DNA from: Sphingomonas beigongshangi
Lineage (GTDB): Bacteria; Pseudomonadota; Alphaproteobacteria; Sphingomonadales; Sphingomonadaceae
Direction of reading: 5' to 3'
DNA: 64,000 nucleotides
Assembly: GCF_016820445.1 (NCBI RefSeq)
Contig: NZ_JADHDT010000005.1
Location: forward strand, 186,001-250,000
Shown: positions 62,360-64,000 of the stretch, piece after piece
Numbering within the stretch: the stretch's first letter is position 1
How the letters are laid out: each line of letters starts with the position of its first letter
Notes under the pieces: generated by a model
Told to the model about the DNA's origin: nothing
Databases searched by the model: none
The model's input: only the letters and a program-made list of their open reading frames with translations
Translations under genes and position numbers: made by a program

Positions 62360-63885
62360 CAGTCAATTCCTTCGAAAGGATCGTCGGGGATCGGATCGGC
62401 GACAGCCTCGCCAGGTGCGAGGATCGGCCGGAAAGCAGGGTTGCCGGCAGGGAACATGACCCGCGGTGCGCGACCGCCCGCCCCACCTTGCCCTACCTTC
62501 ACGCAGGCCTTCGCGCCGCCTGCCCCACCCACTTCCCCTAAAGGGGGGGAAGTGGGGCGGGGCGCTTGCGGTGCCCCACCTTGCCCCACTCCAACCGCCC
62601 CACCTCGCGAAAGTGGGGCGCCTGCTTGATCGGCCCATTCGCCCACCTCGACGAAGGGCTTATCCTCGCGCTTCACGGGATCGCGTCGGTTGACGACGAC
62701 CAGCGCGCCATTGGTGATCCACGTGCGGACAAGGCGGCCAATGCGCTTGCGGTCACTGTTGTCGTTCTTGCTGGCGTCGAGCCCGAGCGCGTCGGCGACG
62801 GCATACCCAACCCAATCCTTCGCCTGCACGCTCTCTTTCCAGGAGCCGCCGTCGATCCGACGCTGCACCCGAAGGAGATGATCGGCGGTCAGCCCCTCGA
62901 ATGCGTCGGGCGGCGTCCAGCGGATGACGACGCCCACGTTATCGCCGTAGTCGCCATAGGGGTCATCGGGGCCCGTCGAATTGCCGACATCCTGTGATGC
63001 AATCCTAAACCATTCCGCGTTGGCAGCAGGGGCACGATTGGACTTGTCGTCCTGGACGGTGAACAGGCGCCGCCGCTCGCCCTCGTCGGTGATCCCGAAC
63101 GTCTCAGCCTCGCGAGGATCCATGCGATTGAGGACCAGCGTAACGCGCGCAGCCGCGATCAACGAACTGCCCCCGCGGGCTGACTCGGAAGACACCTTCT
63201 CGCCGCCCAGCTTCCGGCTGTGGTGGACGAGGACGATTGCACAGTTTGCGCGCTTGGCGATCCGAGCCCAGGTCTTTGCAACAGCGTCGATCGCGCCGTT
63301 GTCATTCTCGTTGACGCTGTGCGACGAGACGAACGGGTCGATGACCAACACGTCAACCTTGCGGGCAAGTAGCTCGGCGACCAAGGCTTCCACAACCGGC
63401 ACGGCCACCTGAAAGCCAGCCTCGCCCTCCAGTGCAATGCACAGTTCGGCCCCCTCAGGCCCGCTGTCGACGAAGATACGGGAGTCGCATTCTGCGGCAG
63501 ACACGGCATGGAACAGAGCCGCAGCGGTCAGCTGCATCTCCAACTCGCCGAGGCTGTCTTCAAGGTTCCAATACCATACGGTCTTCGGGCCGCCCCAGCT
63601 CGTCTTGCCAAGGATGTCTTCCCTACCGCTGGCAAGGGCGAGCATCATCGACGCGACGAACGAGGATTTGCCGACACCGCCTGGTGCGACGATGGCTGTC
63701 ACCGTCTCGCGCAGCAGCCACCGGCCCCAAACCCAAGGTCGGCGGGGCAGTGTCTTGGCGTTGGGCCAACGGAATGGGCTGGCTTTGATCTCGACAGGCC
63801 GCACGAAGGTCCGACCGCTATCGAGCGGCACCGGCGCGAAAGGCCGGGCATCGTCGAAGCGCTGCTGGAAGGAGGCGGCGTTCAT
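62359..63885 (-). CDS. RecA-like (AAA_25/RepA-type) ATPase, putative replicative helicase
   Basis: 508 residues. Walker A is APGGVGKSS near residue 66, Walker B is VDVLVIDPF, and CAIVLVHHSRK follows, the RepA/DnaB-like core. A C-terminal domain and a low-complexity tail (PTSPPLGEVGGAGG) encoded by GTGGGGC repeats end the protein. It follows a toprim-type primase end with an ATGA overlap, so it likely replicates the element. Confidence 0.85.
   Translation of the reverse strand: MNAASFQQRFDDARPFAPVPLDSGRTFVRPVEIKASPFRWPNAKTLPRRPWVWGRWLLRETVTAIVAPGGVGKSSFVASMMLALASGREDILGKTSWGGPKTVWYWNLEDSLGELEMQLTAAALFHAVSAAECDSRIFVDSGPEGAELCIALEGEAGFQVAVPVVEALVAELLARKVDVLVIDPFVSSHSVNENDNGAIDAVAKTWARIAKRANCAIVLVHHSRKLGGEKVSSESARGGSSLIAAARVTLVLNRMDPREAETFGITDEGERRRLFTVQDDKSNRAPAANAEWFRIASQDVGNSTGPDDPYGDYGDNVGVVIRWTPPDAFEGLTADHLLRVQRRIDGGSWKESVQAKDWVGYAVADALGLDASKNDNSDRKRIGRLVRTWITNGALVVVNRRDPVKREDKPFVEVGEWADQAGAPLSRGGAVGVGQGGAPQAPRPTSPPLGEVGGAGGAKACVKVGQGGAGGRAPRVMFPAGNPAFRPILAPGEAVADPIPDDPFEGID
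62480..62619. repeat. GTGGGGC heptamer cluster and hairpin inside the ATPase gene
   Basis: Seven copies of GTGGGGC or its reverse (62480, 62522, 62552, 62573, 62583, 62597, 62613) lie in 140 bp. An 11-bp hairpin (CCCACTTCCCC at 62528-62538 with GGGGAAGTGGG at 62546-62556) is among them. It may be a palindromic insertion that stayed in frame, or an origin-like iteron cluster. Confidence 0.55.
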
Positions 63886-64000
63886 GACCGCACCCCCATC
63901 AGCTCGGCGTTGAAGTCCTTGTACCCCGCCGCCGGCCGCATGACCCGGGTGGCGAGGCCGCGGGACGTGAACGCCGCCGCCGCCTTACCCGCTGCGGCTT
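63882..64000 (-). CDS. Toprim/primase C-terminal end (runs off the right edge)
   Basis: Only the last 39 residues are in the window: an Ala-rich stretch, then SRGLATRVMRPAAGYKDFNAELMGV and the stop at 63882-63884. The pattern R-V-x-x-P-x-x-x-K-D-F-N resembles the end of the toprim domain in phage and plasmid primases. The stop overlaps the ATPase start (ATGA). Confidence 0.6.
   Translation of the reverse strand, partial: AAAGKAAAAFTSRGLATRVMRPAAGYKDFNAELMGVRS

Noticed and set aside
42144..64000. CRISPR array or cas genes in the accessory region
   Set aside because: No regularly spaced repeats of 25-40 bp with unique spacers and no cas-like proteins. The tandem repeats at 50,116 are only two adjacent units without spacers.
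42144..64000. Insertion sequence or transposase remnants
   Set aside because: No DDE or HUH transposase motifs, no terminal inverted repeats flanking a gene, and no clear target duplications were seen.

Overview
The window looks like a sphingomonad chromosome (Alphaproteobacteria, Sphingomonas or a close relative). The evidence is very GC-rich backbone DNA, a RegB/RegA pair beside a cyo quinol oxidase operon, the aroA-cmk-rpsA-ihfB block, a FYDLN-acid protein followed by tRNA-Ala, a GTTC-N7-GTTC (alphaproteobacterial) LexA box, and sphingomonad-type intergenic inverted repeats. The species cannot be read from the sequence.

Backbone, 1 to about 42,143. From the left: the 5' part of uvrB; a ferredoxin-NADP reductase; a ClC channel; a hemerythrin-like protein divergent from a STAS/SpoIIAA-like protein with a perfect FNR-type box between them; an NAPE-PLD-like hydrolase; an exported amidase; trmB; an FNT-family protein; a PilZ protein; metK with a palindromic operator candidate; lnt; and VOC and PHA-system proteins. 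A respiratory block follows on the minus strand (cyoA-cyoB-cyoC-cyoD-surf1-regB-regA), with an MFS transporter divergent from cyoA across a palindrome. Next come an EF-hand protein, an OmpR/EnvZ-type pair, a GreA/B-like factor, an LplT-like transporter, pgsA-moaD-moaE, oxyR coupled to a fasciclin lipoprotein, tRNA-Leu abutting an ABC-type binding protein that lacks a normal start, ihfB, rpsA, a parDE toxin-antitoxin pair, cmk, aroA and tRNA-Ala.

Accessory region, about 42,144 to 64,000. Base composition drops in places, most genes are short and unfamiliar, and many overlap by 1 to 4 bp. It contains an HTH protein, a TIGR02391 protein, a two-gene unit with a hairpin between the genes, a minus-strand run of seven small phage-like genes (45,533-48,233) divergent from an XRE regulator with three GAAC repeats over its promoter, umuDC under a LexA box, a group of small secreted proteins, a HIRAN protein, and a TbpB-like lipoprotein. 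The right end (59,511-64,000) is one minus-strand unit: toprim-type primase end, RecA-like ATPase, DUF5681 protein, small regulators, a GNAT-like protein and an injection-like protein. This reads as an integrated phage-like or satellite-like element next to tRNA-Ala. No integrase, capsid, portal, large terminase or tail gene is visible, so neither the ends nor the mobility of the element can be shown from this window.
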